Assembly (NCBI GenBank): GCA_022823185.1
Contig: JAJDXQ010000040.1
Span: 57,718 to 121,717, forward strand
Reading direction: 5' to 3'
From: Caldilineaceae bacterium
GTDB lineage: Bacteria; Chloroflexota; Anaerolineae; Caldilineales; Caldilineaceae
Length of the DNA: 64,000 nucleotides
The notes under the pieces are model-generated. The model did not search any database. It was not told where the DNA came from and was given only the letters and a program-made list of their open reading frames with translations. This document shows, piece after piece, positions 36,188 through 44,674 of the stretch. Position 1 is the first letter of the stretch. The number at the start of each line of letters is the position of its first letter. A program made the translations under genes and the position numbers.

Positions 36188-37321
36188 TCAAGAAGAGTCG
36201 TACTGGTCTTCGCCATCCAATTCAACTTCCAACTCTTCAATCGATAAGCGTGAAAGATCCGCTGCCAGGTCGTCAGGGTCTGCAGCGGCGAACCGATCCC
36301 ACAGCTCCTGCGCAAGAGAGACGGGACTGGCCGTGATTCCGTAGCGGCGAAAGTATTGGCAGACCCGAGTCACGTCCCTGCGAAGAACGTCTTGCGCGCT
36401 CTGGTTCGTGTGTATGTCTACAACCTGTGGGAAGTCGATCAGCTTGATGTCGCCGTGCCAGTAGAGGATGTTGAAGGCCGACAGATCTCCGTGAACGAAT
36501 CCCTTCTGCAGCATGGTCTCGATCCCCTGGCGCGTGCGTTCGAACAGCGGCCCGCTCTCTTCGTCATCGAGCCGCACTTCATGGAGCGTAGGCGCCGCCG
36601 TCTGTTCATCGCCGATGTACTCCATCAGGATGGCGTTCTCGCCGACTCCATATGGTTTCGGCACAGGCACACCGGCGTCGTAGAGGGTCTGCAGGGCCGA
36701 GAATTCATACATAAGCCACGAGGTGTGGCGAACCTGTACGCCGAATGCCGTTTTCTTGTTGACGGCCCGGACCGTTCGATCGTCGCGGGGTCTGACAGCC
36801 TGTGGCCGCCCGTCCTCTTCAGTCAGTAGCTGGCGGCCCTCCCTGTACATGGCGTCGTTGCTCAGGTTGCGGAACTGGCGAGGCCGATAGACTTTGGCCG
36901 CGATCCATTCCATTTCCATGGATGGGTGGGCGCGGCAGCGATAGACGTTGGCCTCCTTTCCCCCTTTCACCTGCGCCATCACATCTACGATCTGATCCTG
37001 CTCGTAAAACGGCTGCAGGGAGTTTCTGAGGAAAATCCCTTCGAAGCGGGCCGGCGTATAGGTGATTTCCCAGACATTTTCCAGTCCCGCGACTTCTGAC
37101 AGCGCCTGGATTTCGGCGCGGTGCATCTCAAAGCGTTGCTTTTCGTTCTTGGGCATGCGGGGATTCCGGTAGGTCCGTTCGGCCAGGCCAAATCTCCTCT
37201 CATAGTAGTCCAACTCCGCCTGTTCCTCTTCCCACAGCAGGTCCGACTCGTGCAATTCCGGATCTTCCTCTTGTTGAACGTGATCCCAACTCTCTTTTTC
37301 CAGCTCTTCTTGCTTGTTCAA
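36188..37321 (-). CDS. RIO-type serine protein kinase
   Basis: A 377-residue atypical protein kinase of the RIO family. The nucleotide-binding loop VKGGKEANVY (118-127), the catalytic Lys of AAKVYRP (about 143), the catalytic loop VHGDLSAFN (276-284) and the metal-binding LIDFPQ (294-299) are all present, so activity is likely. An N-terminal acidic helical region (1-45) precedes an RIO1-like region. RIO kinases are known mainly for ribosome maturation in archaea and eukaryotes; bacterial copies exist but are poorly studied. No membrane segment is seen. It is convergent with the transglutaminase gene. A 20-codon ORF lies upstream in the same direction. Confidence 0.85.
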   Translation of the reverse strand: MNKQEELEKESWDHVQQEEDPELHESDLLWEEEQAELDYYERRFGLAERTYRNPRMPKNEKQRFEMHRAEIQALSEVAGLENVWEITYTPARFEGIFLRNSLQPFYEQDQIVDVMAQVKGGKEANVYRCRAHPSMEMEWIAAKVYRPRQFRNLSNDAMYREGRQLLTEEDGRPQAVRPRDDRTVRAVNKKTAFGVQVRHTSWLMYEFSALQTLYDAGVPVPKPYGVGENAILMEYIGDEQTAAPTLHEVRLDDEESGPLFERTRQGIETMLQKGFVHGDLSAFNILYWHGDIKLIDFPQVVDIHTNQSAQDVLRRDVTRVCQYFRRYGITASPVSLAQELWDRFAAADPDDLAADLSRLSIEELEVELDGEDQYDSS

Positions 37322-37948
37322 GATTCTTGTATTCCTTGTGCTGCGACTTCATATCTCGGAACGTAAGTCAATCTCCGCACCAAACAGGCGAGCGGCCGCC
37401 GAGTTCAGGGCCGCAGACTGCGGCTCGTCACGCGGTTCGCTCGCGCGGCTTCGAGATTTGCGCCACAGGCCTCCGGGCAGGCACATCAGGAGTCCACAGA
37501 AGGTAGATTTGGGCAGAACCAATGGAGGCTGCGGCCGGGCAACGCCCGCAACCTCAGATACGAGGGGCTGTTCCTTCGTTAGCCAGGGTTGAAGTGCTTG
37601 GTCGGCGTGTACCGGAGTGGAACACGGTTCGACCGGTACAGAATGACCAGCTAACTGAGCTCCATATGCGGGCAGTTACTCTTGAGATTAAGATTCTTGA
37701 TTACCTTGGTCATATGGAGCCTCCTTTCACTATTTCGACTGAGGAGTATACTCACCGTGTCGCGGCAAGAGGGGCAGGTAAACTTCAGGAGAAATTTAGC
37801 ACATAGGTAGCGCACGGCCAAATGCGCGATTCCAGGAGAGGCGGCATTTGACGGCGCTGCTGAATGGGGCTGAGCCTGGAATGATGAGGGCCGGGCTCTG
37901 ATTCTTCAGGAGAAATCTCAGTGGCCCTGCGCCCAGGCCTGCCTGCAC
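37322..37948. other. Gene-free interval around the 20-codon ORF
   Basis: Apart from the small ORF at 37651-37713, nothing clearly coding is seen. Two 13-bp copies of CTTCAGGAGAAAT occur at 37783-37795 and 37904-37916, and GCTCCATATG (37659-37668) and CATATGGAGC (37711-37720) form a 10-bp inverted repeat flanking the small ORF. Confidence 0.45.
37651..37713 (-). CDS. 20-residue microprotein candidate with ideal ribosome binding site
   Basis: A 20-codon frame begins ATG ACC AAG (MTKVIKNLNLKSNC...) and ends with TAG. AAAGGAGG (37727-37720) stands six bases ahead of the ATG, as good as any site in this window. The peptide is basic with one Cys and one Met near the end and has no signal. It could be a real microprotein, a leader peptide controlling the downstream RIO kinase (330 bp away on the same strand), or a peptide precursor; no maturation enzyme is adjacent. 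A 10-bp inverted repeat brackets it. A chance frame cannot be ruled out. Confidence 0.4.
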   Translation of the reverse strand: MTKVIKNLNLKSNCPHMELS

Positions 37949-38470
37949 TCAGCGCAGATCGTGGAGAATCTGGCGCTGGGAGGGGAAGCGGTCCAACAGG
38001 TCGGCAAACTCGACGTCGTTGGGTAGGGAGAAGTCCTCGTCGCTGTAGGCCGGGGCAAGCGAGCAGGCCATCAGCGCCCAATTTCCCCCGTTGCCGAGCC
38101 GCGCTCCGAACCATGTGTGCGCCGGGACGACCGCTTGAACCGACTGGCCTGCCGCCAGGTTGGATCCGAGGACAGTTTTCGCGTAGTTATCATCAGGCCC
38201 AAACCTATACAGTTCAACCGAATCACCAACATAAAAATGCCACATTTCATCAATTTCCAACCTGTGCAGCCGCGACTTTGAATCCGCTGTCAGCAGGTAG
38301 TATATGACGGACGAAACTGGCCTTTCTGATGTGATATTGGGCGGCAGAGCACCGGCTGGGAGTAGGAGGGAACCGGTGTAGGTGACGCGGAAATAGCCTC
38401 CCTCAATCGGTAGGGGTTCCAGGTCGAGCATGCGGATTACCTCTGCCGCGGAAAGGGAGGCGGTTCGCAT
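37949..38470 (-). CDS. DUF985 cupin protein
   Basis: A 173-residue cupin of the DUF985 (COG3542) type. Typical features: EGGYFRVTYTGS near the N-terminus, SSVIYYLLTADSKSRLHRL, EMWHFYVGDSVELY and a distal GARLGNGGNWALMACSLAPAY. Histidines in SRLHRL and EMWHFY are placed to bind a metal. The biochemical role of the family is unknown. ATG at 38470 lies six bases after the SDR stop, so the two form an operon. Confidence 0.9.
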   Translation of the reverse strand: MRTASLSAAEVIRMLDLEPLPIEGGYFRVTYTGSLLLPAGALPPNITSERPVSSVIYYLLTADSKSRLHRLEIDEMWHFYVGDSVELYRFGPDDNYAKTVLGSNLAAGQSVQAVVPAHTWFGARLGNGGNWALMACSLAPAYSDEDFSLPNDVEFADLLDRFPSQRQILHDLR

Positions 38471-38476
38471 ATTGAT

Positions 38477-39289
38477 CTAAAAGGCCGGAGCAACCAGAAT
38501 GCCGCCATCGACAGCAAGCGTAACGCCGGTAATCCAGCGGGCCATGGGAGAGGCGAGAAACAGACACGCGTCCGCGATGTCTTCGGCGGCGCCAAGACGA
38601 CCAAGCGGCGCGCGTGCCCGCCAACGCTGTACGCCTTCAGGCCACTCCTTCTCCAGCCCTTCTCGCCCGATCAGCCCTGGCGCGACCGCGTTGACGCGGA
38701 TTCCGTACTCGGCCAATTCCAGTGCCGCGTTTCTTGTGTACTGGTCCACACCTGCCTTGGCTGCCGTGTAGTGACTGTGGGCCCATGCGGGCGACACGGC
38801 TTCAATCGAGGAGATGTTTATGATGGCGCGGCTGTGGTTGCTCCGTTCTCCGTCAGGCGAAAACTCGATCATCGAGCGGGCTGCCCGCTGAGTACAAAGG
38901 TGAGTGCCGGTCAGGTTTGCGGCCAGAACCTGGCTCCACTCGCTGTCGGACATGTCCAGAAGCGGGGAAAGCGGGTAGATTCCAGCATTGTTGACCAGAA
39001 CATCCAGCCCGCCGCACGCCTCTGTGGTCATTGAGACAAGCCGATCCGCCTCGGCGGCGCGAGAGACGTCCGCTTGCAGGGCAAGCGCCTTTCCGCCGCC
39101 GGCCTGAATTCGGCTTACAAGCTCTTGGGCGGCGGACTCGGACCTGACGTAGTTCACTACGACCCATGCTCCGGCTTCGGCAAAACGCCCGGCGATGCCG
39201 GCGCCGATGCCCCTGCTTCCGCCGGTTACCAGGACGACTTTGCCGGAGAAATCCAGCGCGGTTTTCAAGGGGGGCACTTGTTCGGGCAA
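38477..39289 (-). CDS. Short-chain dehydrogenase/reductase
   Basis: A 270-residue classical SDR oxidoreductase. The cofactor motif TGGSRGIG (22-29) is followed by NNAGIYP, the catalytic Ser in NISSIEAVS and the Tyr-Lys pair in YTAAK. VVVNYVRS after beta-2 favours NADP. The start is TTG at 39289, supported by a perfect AAGGAG seven bases ahead. FabG-like proteins reduce 3-keto groups; because the partner is a cupin of unknown role the substrate is open. Confidence 0.9.
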   Translation of the reverse strand: MPEQVPPLKTALDFSGKVVLVTGGSRGIGAGIAGRFAEAGAWVVVNYVRSESAAQELVSRIQAGGGKALALQADVSRAAEADRLVSMTTEACGGLDVLVNNAGIYPLSPLLDMSDSEWSQVLAANLTGTHLCTQRAARSMIEFSPDGERSNHSRAIINISSIEAVSPAWAHSHYTAAKAGVDQYTRNAALELAEYGIRVNAVAPGLIGREGLEKEWPEGVQRWRARAPLGRLGAAEDIADACLFLASPMARWITGVTLAVDGGILVAPAF

Positions 39290-39454
39290 TGAACATCTCC
39301 TTTTCTGGCGGCGCGGAACTGTTTACGATGGTCCAGGTATGATATTACAGTCATGGTTCGCCGCCAACTGTCGTCCGCTTGGCACGCAGTACGTGCTTGG
39401 GGGCGAATCTCAGGCTAACTCCATGTTGCTAAGGCAATCCTACAGTGATCAGTT

Positions 39455-39587
39455 GGTGGCGGGGCGGGCACATGGCGGGGCGAAGGGGAGGGCGCCCACA
39501 AGGGGCGCCCCTACAGGGGGCTGACGGTGAAGGTAAGGGCCGCGGGGCGGGGATTAGAGGGCGGCGGGGCGGGCGCATGGTGGGGCG
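39455..39587. repeat. GC-rich intergenic repeats with palindromes
   Basis: Two related ~29-bp copies (39455-39483 and 39559-39587, differing at about three positions) share the pattern GGCGGGGCGGGCxCATGG. Between them GGGCGCCC (39490-39497) and GGGGCGCCCC (39502-39511) are palindromes separated by ACAA and could fold into a hairpin. This fills most of the 39290-39675 gene-free interval and resembles short dispersed intergenic repeats. Confidence 0.6.
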
Positions 39588-39675
39588 ACACGGAGGCGTG
39601 TACGGTTGACCTCACCTGGAAAAGTGTGTAAGGTTATCTCTGTCGCGCCTATCTGTTCTTGAAAAGGAGGAACAA

Positions 39676-40458
39676 ATGCTATCTCTCGCACAAAAGCGAC
39701 AGTTCTATGAAGAAGGTTTCCTGAAAATACCCGGTGTGGTGCCCAAGGTGTTGGTTGACGAGGCGCTGCGCGCGGTGAATCACTCAATTGGGACCGTTGG
39801 GCTCGGCGGCGAGGACATGGACAACCACCGGTCGGCCTTTTTCTGCGCTGAACTCCTGAAGGCGCCGGTCATTCTGGACCTGTTCAGAAAGTCCCCTGCT
39901 ATAGAGATTGCTGAGGAGCTGATGGGAGAGGGCAACGTGATGCCTCTCCTGAACGCCAAGCCGTATCCCCGGTTTCCGCTGCCCTTGGGAGAGGACGCCC
40001 CGGAGCCGCGCGGACATATTGATGGAATCGGTAGTGGAACAAACGGCATGCCGAAGGGTTACTACGGGCGCGGTTTCACGATGTTTGTCGTAGTTTACCT
40101 GGTTGACCTATTGGAACCCAACTCTGGCAACTTCACTGTCTGGCCCAAGTCCCATCGGGCCTTTCAGAAATACTTCCAGGAGAATGGCCACGAGGTACTG
40201 GCCAATGGGAGGCCTGACATTCCATTGCCTGAGGGGCCGCAAATGGTGACGGCAGAGGCAGGCGATCTAATCCTCGCGCACCACCTGATTTTCCACACCG
40301 GCGGGCCAAACAGTTCGCCAAATGTGCGCCAGGCCGTGATCACGCGTCTCCGACATAAGGAGACTGAACACGTCGGCAAGTCGGCCTTCACCGACATCTG
40401 GCGAGAGTGGCCCGGCATCAGGGAAGCCATGAACGGGGAGACGGAACAGGCAGGCTAA
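39676..40458 (+). CDS. Phytanoyl-CoA dioxygenase family protein
   Basis: A 260-residue Fe(II)/2-oxoglutarate oxygenase of the PhyH family. RGHIDG gives the metal-binding HxD (His 114, Asp 116), and DLILAHHLIFHTGGPN the distal His; NVRQAVITRL carries an Arg for 2-oxoglutarate. These enzymes hydroxylate or demethylate small molecules. AAAAGGAGG stands six bases ahead of the ATG. It stands alone between a repeat region and a convergent binding-protein gene, unlike the three PhyH genes near 60 kb, to which it is a distant relative. Confidence 0.88.
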   Translation: MLSLAQKRQFYEEGFLKIPGVVPKVLVDEALRAVNHSIGTVGLGGEDMDNHRSAFFCAELLKAPVILDLFRKSPAIEIAEELMGEGNVMPLLNAKPYPRFPLPLGEDAPEPRGHIDGIGSGTNGMPKGYYGRGFTMFVVVYLVDLLEPNSGNFTVWPKSHRAFQKYFQENGHEVLANGRPDIPLPEGPQMVTAEAGDLILAHHLIFHTGGPNSSPNVRQAVITRLRHKETEHVGKSAFTDIWREWPGIREAMNGETEQAG

Positions 40459-40513
40459 GTGGCCTGGATTCCTTGAACTGCGGTTGGGAGAGGGCGCGCC
40501 AATTGGGGGGGCA

Positions 40514-41875
40514 CTACTGTGGGAATTCTCCGCCCTGGATCGCCCTCTGGCGCCCTTCTTCCAACTGTGACTGGATCTCCGTAATATCCAGAGGAAAGTT
40601 TGTAGCCAGGAATAGCCGCCTCAGCACCTGGTTGAAACCGGCTCTCATGCTGTTCGGCAGAACCAGGAAGAGGGGCGGGCTGATCTCATCGGCTCCGTTC
40701 ACTATCTGGTCGCCCTTCTCGGCTGCGTAAGACAGAAGTTCACGATCGAACTCGCGATGAACGGGAACGTAGCCGATATTGACCCCTTCGTCACCCATCT
40801 GCTTTAGTTGGAGTTCCTGCGCCTCGGCGGAACCCATGTAGCCGGCGAACGCCCCGGCCTCAAATCGATGCGGCGCGTCTGCCGGGATGATGTACCCGAA
40901 TACGATCGATACCTCGCCGATGGGGACGTTGGGATCAATTTGGGGGAACTGGAAAAAGTCGAGTTCGTCGGCAAAGACGGGCGGCAGGTCATCCAAACTG
41001 AATTGTGGGGCCAGCGTCATGACCGCCTTTTCCCAGGACAGAGGGCTGTCCCCGTCTCCTCGTATCAGGGCCGTCATGCTGTTCATTTCAGAGGTGCTGC
41101 CCGGCCTCTCCACGAAGTAGTCCCGGTCCAATAGCGTTTGCCACAACTCCCAGACGCGTGCCACGCGTACGTCGTTGAAGTCGACGCGGCCCGCCATCAG
41201 TTCGCGATGGAACTGGGGACCGTTCAGGCGCAGGTTCAGATAATCGAACCACAGGATACTGATGAAGGGATTCTGACCTGCCAGCGACATCGGCGTTATG
41301 CCGTTGGACAGGAGCGTATCGCAGATGAGGATGAACTCCTCCCAAGTTGCCGGCGGCGAAAGGCCGAACTGGTCAAAAACCTCCTTGTTGTAGTAGATGC
41401 CCGACCAGTTGAATCCAGCAGGTACGAATCGCAATGTGCCGTCGAAGCGGCTGATTTCTTGAAAGCGTCGCCCGTACGCCTCGGCTAAATTTCCCTCGGT
41501 CCAGACATCTGAGAGATCGGCCAACAGTCCGTTTGCGGCGGCGCTGCGCAGCTCATAGCCGTCCCACATCAGCATTACGTCCGGCGGCGGCGTTTCAAGC
41601 AGGTAATTTCCTGCGCTGAAGCCGTAGGACTGGCGGTCGACTTCAATGCTGGGGGCGCGCTCCTTGAAACGTTGAATTGCCACTTCCTCCGGTTCGTTGA
41701 ATACGGAGGCGCCGGGGCCGACGTAGGAGAGGGTGACAGGGGGGTTATCTGGCGCGAGCAGGTACTCTTCCCCTTCGTCTCTGCCGCATCCACTCAGCGT
41801 TCCCGCAAGCCCTACCAGGAGCCCCAGGAACAAGATGTGCTTAAACTTGGCTTGCCAGGCAGGGGAGACTCTCAT
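40514..41875 (-). CDS. ABC transporter sugar-type binding lipoprotein
   Basis: A 453-residue extracellular solute-binding protein (family 1). The signal ends in LSGC (Cys 30), so it is a lipoprotein. FNWSGIYYNKEVFDQFGL and PATWEEFI are typical of carbohydrate-binding family 1 members. No permease or ATPase gene is adjacent, so it is an orphan component or uses transport genes elsewhere. It lies 37 bp downstream of the homocysteine methyltransferase-family gene and may share its transcript. AGGA lies nine bases ahead of the ATG. Confidence 0.88.
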   Translation of the reverse strand: MRVSPAWQAKFKHILFLGLLVGLAGTLSGCGRDEGEEYLLAPDNPPVTLSYVGPGASVFNEPEEVAIQRFKERAPSIEVDRQSYGFSAGNYLLETPPPDVMLMWDGYELRSAAANGLLADLSDVWTEGNLAEAYGRRFQEISRFDGTLRFVPAGFNWSGIYYNKEVFDQFGLSPPATWEEFILICDTLLSNGITPMSLAGQNPFISILWFDYLNLRLNGPQFHRELMAGRVDFNDVRVARVWELWQTLLDRDYFVERPGSTSEMNSMTALIRGDGDSPLSWEKAVMTLAPQFSLDDLPPVFADELDFFQFPQIDPNVPIGEVSIVFGYIIPADAPHRFEAGAFAGYMGSAEAQELQLKQMGDEGVNIGYVPVHREFDRELLSYAAEKGDQIVNGADEISPPLFLVLPNSMRAGFNQVLRRLFLATNFPLDITEIQSQLEEGRQRAIQGGEFPQ

Positions 41876-41912
41876 GTTGGTCTTTCCTATCAGTAGTCAG
41901 GCAGAGGTTGCG

Positions 41913-42869
41913 CTACATCGCAGGCGTTTTCAGCCGCTCCGCGAGTTTTCGGATGTGCGCCGGGCCGATGCCGCAACAGCCGCCAACCAATTGAATGCCC
42001 TGGTCAATCCAGGACATGGCCCGGCCGGCAAAGTCATCTTCAGAGATGATGTCGACAAACTGCCAGTGCGGCTTCTTGAAGTATCCGCTCTCGGGGTAGG
42101 CGCCTATTGGACCTTTCCAGACTGACTTGACCTCGGCCAGGGCGGCGTCGGTTACGTCCACGTCACTGTGCATGACGGCCGCGAGTGAGCCGCCTGCCGA
42201 CATGACTGCGGCGACGCCTTCCGCGAAGGGGACTTTTTCGCGTATGGAGGGGGCCAGGAACAGGCGGCCGTCTTCTGCCCTTTCGCAGCTGAAGCCCACC
42301 CACACCGGCAAGCCGGTTGCCAAGGCCGCTTCGAGCGCAGCGCAGCCGAAGTCAATGTCGCGGACCATTTCCAGCAACAGAAGGTCGACGCCTGCATCGG
42401 CCAGCAACACCGCCTGCTCCTCGAACTCGCTGCGCATTTGCGGCAGAGACGGGATATCCGAATCGGCAAGGCCGCCAGACAGAGGAGAGAGAGAACCCGC
42501 GACCCAGACACAGTCAGGGGCCAGCTGCCACGAGCCATCGAAATCGTTGCTCTTTGCTTCCCCGGCATCTGTCCTTGCCTGAAGCGCCAACTGCGCGGCG
42601 TGCTGGTTGAATTCGGCTGTGCGGCTCTCCATCCCCGCGAGGCGCAACATATGTCTGCCCGTCGCAAATGTATTGGTGATGACAATCTCGGCCCCCGCGC
42701 GAATGTAGTCGAGATGGACCTGCCGCACCAGATCCGGATTGGATTCAGTGGCCAAACCGCTCCAAGCGACGTTGTTCATCGGTACGCCGCGTTTCTGCAG
42801 TTCGCTTCCCGTCGCGCCGTCCATCAGAACTGTCGCGCTCCCCTCGATTCGTTCCGTGATGGTTTTCAT
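41913..42869 (-). CDS. Homocysteine S-methyltransferase family protein
   Basis: A 318-residue TIM-barrel protein of the homocysteine S-methyltransferase family (as in MmuM and the N-terminus of MetH). DGATGSELQKRG opens the barrel, TNTFATGRHML follows, and zinc ligands are Cys in VGFSCERA and the pair in VGGCCGIGPAHI. It probably moves a methyl group from a donor such as S-methylmethionine or a betaine to homocysteine; no methyl donor partner is adjacent. ATG 42869 begins the family region; the frame runs 83 codons further upstream without resemblance. Confidence 0.9.
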   Translation of the reverse strand: MKTITERIEGSATVLMDGATGSELQKRGVPMNNVAWSGLATESNPDLVRQVHLDYIRAGAEIVITNTFATGRHMLRLAGMESRTAEFNQHAAQLALQARTDAGEAKSNDFDGSWQLAPDCVWVAGSLSPLSGGLADSDIPSLPQMRSEFEEQAVLLADAGVDLLLLEMVRDIDFGCAALEAALATGLPVWVGFSCERAEDGRLFLAPSIREKVPFAEGVAAVMSAGGSLAAVMHSDVDVTDAALAEVKSVWKGPIGAYPESGYFKKPHWQFVDIISEDDFAGRAMSWIDQGIQLVGGCCGIGPAHIRKLAERLKTPAM

Positions 42870-43311
42870 TTTGGAATAGGCTCCAAGAGCAGATAGTCGT
42901 AGGTTGGCCTGCAGCTCATGCTTGCCGGCATGAACGGAGTGGGAGAAGCTCATTCGAAGCTGCCGGTGGCGTCCAACGGGGCCATTGTAACAGCCATGGA
43001 CCGAAATACGAACTGTCCAGGTGGACACATTCAGCAAGAATTCGACCGGCTGGCTGATCAAGACGGTTATCGTACATTGGGGCGCCTTCAGGGGGGAGGA
43101 AGTAGCTCGTGAGCGCACTACGTCCTGGGAGCGTCTTGCCGTTCGGGGCCTGTTAGGATAGGCTTGTGGCGAAACGTTGGCATCCCAGGGCGAGAGGGGC
43201 CTCGGGCCAGGCGAGCGGAGCAGTTTTCCCGCGTGTCATTTTGAAGCCTTTCCAACGGCGTCAGAATCCAAAGCTGCTGCTTACAGATTCGAATAGAAAG
43301 AAAACAGAGCA
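42870..43311. other. Divergent intergenic region
   Basis: This region separates the minus-strand methyltransferase from the plus-strand M20 gene. The frames that cross it are extensions without ribosome binding sites. I see no terminator or clear promoter hexamers with good spacing. Confidence 0.35.
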
Positions 43312-44655
43312 ATGTCTACTCCCATCTACGAACGCCCGACCGACTTGCTACGCACTCTGATCCGTTTTGACACGACCAATCCTCCGGGCGATGAGGCCGC
43401 GTGTATCGGCTATCTGAATGGGCTGCTGCAGGATGCCGGCTTGAGGACCACTCTACTGGCGAAAGACCCGAACAGGCCGAACCTGGTGGCGCGCTTGCCA
43501 GGGAGGGGAGAGGCTCCGGGGCTGGTGCTTCAGGGACACGTGGATGTTGTAACCACGGAGAACCAATCCTGGCAACATGATCCATTCGGAGCCGACCTGA
43601 TCGATGGGATGGTTTGGGGCCGCGGCAGCCTGGACATGAAGAGCGGCGTAACGATGATGACTTGCGCTGTGTTGCGGGCGCTGGCCGAGGGGCATACACC
43701 GGCAGGGGACGTGATCCTGACGATTATGAGCGATGAAGAGGCCGGCAGCGACTTCGGGGCCCGTTTTCTGACTGAAGAGCATCCCGAACAGTTTGAAGGC
43801 GCAAAGTACGCAATCGGCGAAGGAGGAGGCAGCGCCCAGTATCTGGGCGACCAACGCTTCTATCCCTTGATGGTGGCTGAGAAGCAGGTCTGCTGGCTGC
43901 GCGCCCGTATCACCGGACCGGGGGGACACGGCTCCACGCCGCTGCGCGACGGAGCCATGGCGCGGCTTGGGTCGTTACTGACAACACTCAACAGCAACAG
44001 GTTGCCGGTCCACGTAACACCGGTGATGGAGCAGATGCTTCCTGCCCTGGCGGAGCACGCGCCGGAGAACCTGGCCGCCGCGGCGCTCGCGCTCCTGGAT
44101 CCGGCGCGGACGGACAAGACGCTGGATCAGATGGCCGCTGATGGACTGCCGCAGGCGCGGTCCTTTGATGCGCTGTTGCACAATACGGTCAACGCAACCG
44201 TTGTCGGCGGCGGCGTCAAGACGAATGTGATCCCCAGCGAGATTCTACTTGAACTGGACGGCCGTGTCCTTCCCGGCTTCACCTCGGACAATCTGATTTC
44301 TGAGCTGCAGGACCTGCTGGGCGAGGACATGCAGTTTGAGATCATCCGCCATGATCCAGGGCAAGCCGACCTGAATATGGGCCTCTTCCCGCTCCTGAAA
44401 GAGATTGTCGAGGAACTTGATCCAAGTTCTGTCGTCATCCCCGCGATGGTGGGCGGCTTCACTGATGGGCGCATGTTTACCCGGCTGGGCATCCAGAACT
44501 ATGGATTCTTGCCGATGAAGCTGCCGCCCGGCACAAACTTCGGCGCAACCGTCCATGCGGCCGATGAGCGCGTGCCGGTCGATGCGCTGGAGTTTGGCCT
44601 TCGGGCAATGTCAACCATATTGGAGCGCTATGGGCAAGTCAGAGCGGCTTCATAG
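43312..44655 (+). CDS. M20/M25/M40 family metallohydrolase
   Basis: A 447-residue zinc peptidase or deacylase. Metal motifs in order: LQGHVDVV, GRGSLDMKSG, MSDEEAGSD and VHAADERV, with GEGGG between. It is unlike the M20 gene at 27 kb, which has the LysK-type features; this one resembles ArgE/DapE-related or carboxypeptidase-like members. The ribosome binding site ahead of the ATG is weak. It is followed by a methyltransferase whose start may lie within or just after its end. Confidence 0.9.
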   Translation: MSTPIYERPTDLLRTLIRFDTTNPPGDEAACIGYLNGLLQDAGLRTTLLAKDPNRPNLVARLPGRGEAPGLVLQGHVDVVTTENQSWQHDPFGADLIDGMVWGRGSLDMKSGVTMMTCAVLRALAEGHTPAGDVILTIMSDEEAGSDFGARFLTEEHPEQFEGAKYAIGEGGGSAQYLGDQRFYPLMVAEKQVCWLRARITGPGGHGSTPLRDGAMARLGSLLTTLNSNRLPVHVTPVMEQMLPALAEHAPENLAAAALALLDPARTDKTLDQMAADGLPQARSFDALLHNTVNATVVGGGVKTNVIPSEILLELDGRVLPGFTSDNLISELQDLLGEDMQFEIIRHDPGQADLNMGLFPLLKEIVEELDPSSVVIPAMVGGFTDGRMFTRLGIQNYGFLPMKLPPGTNFGATVHAADERVPVDALEFGLRAMSTILERYGQVRAAS

Positions 44656-44674
44656 AGGACCATTGGGACACAAC

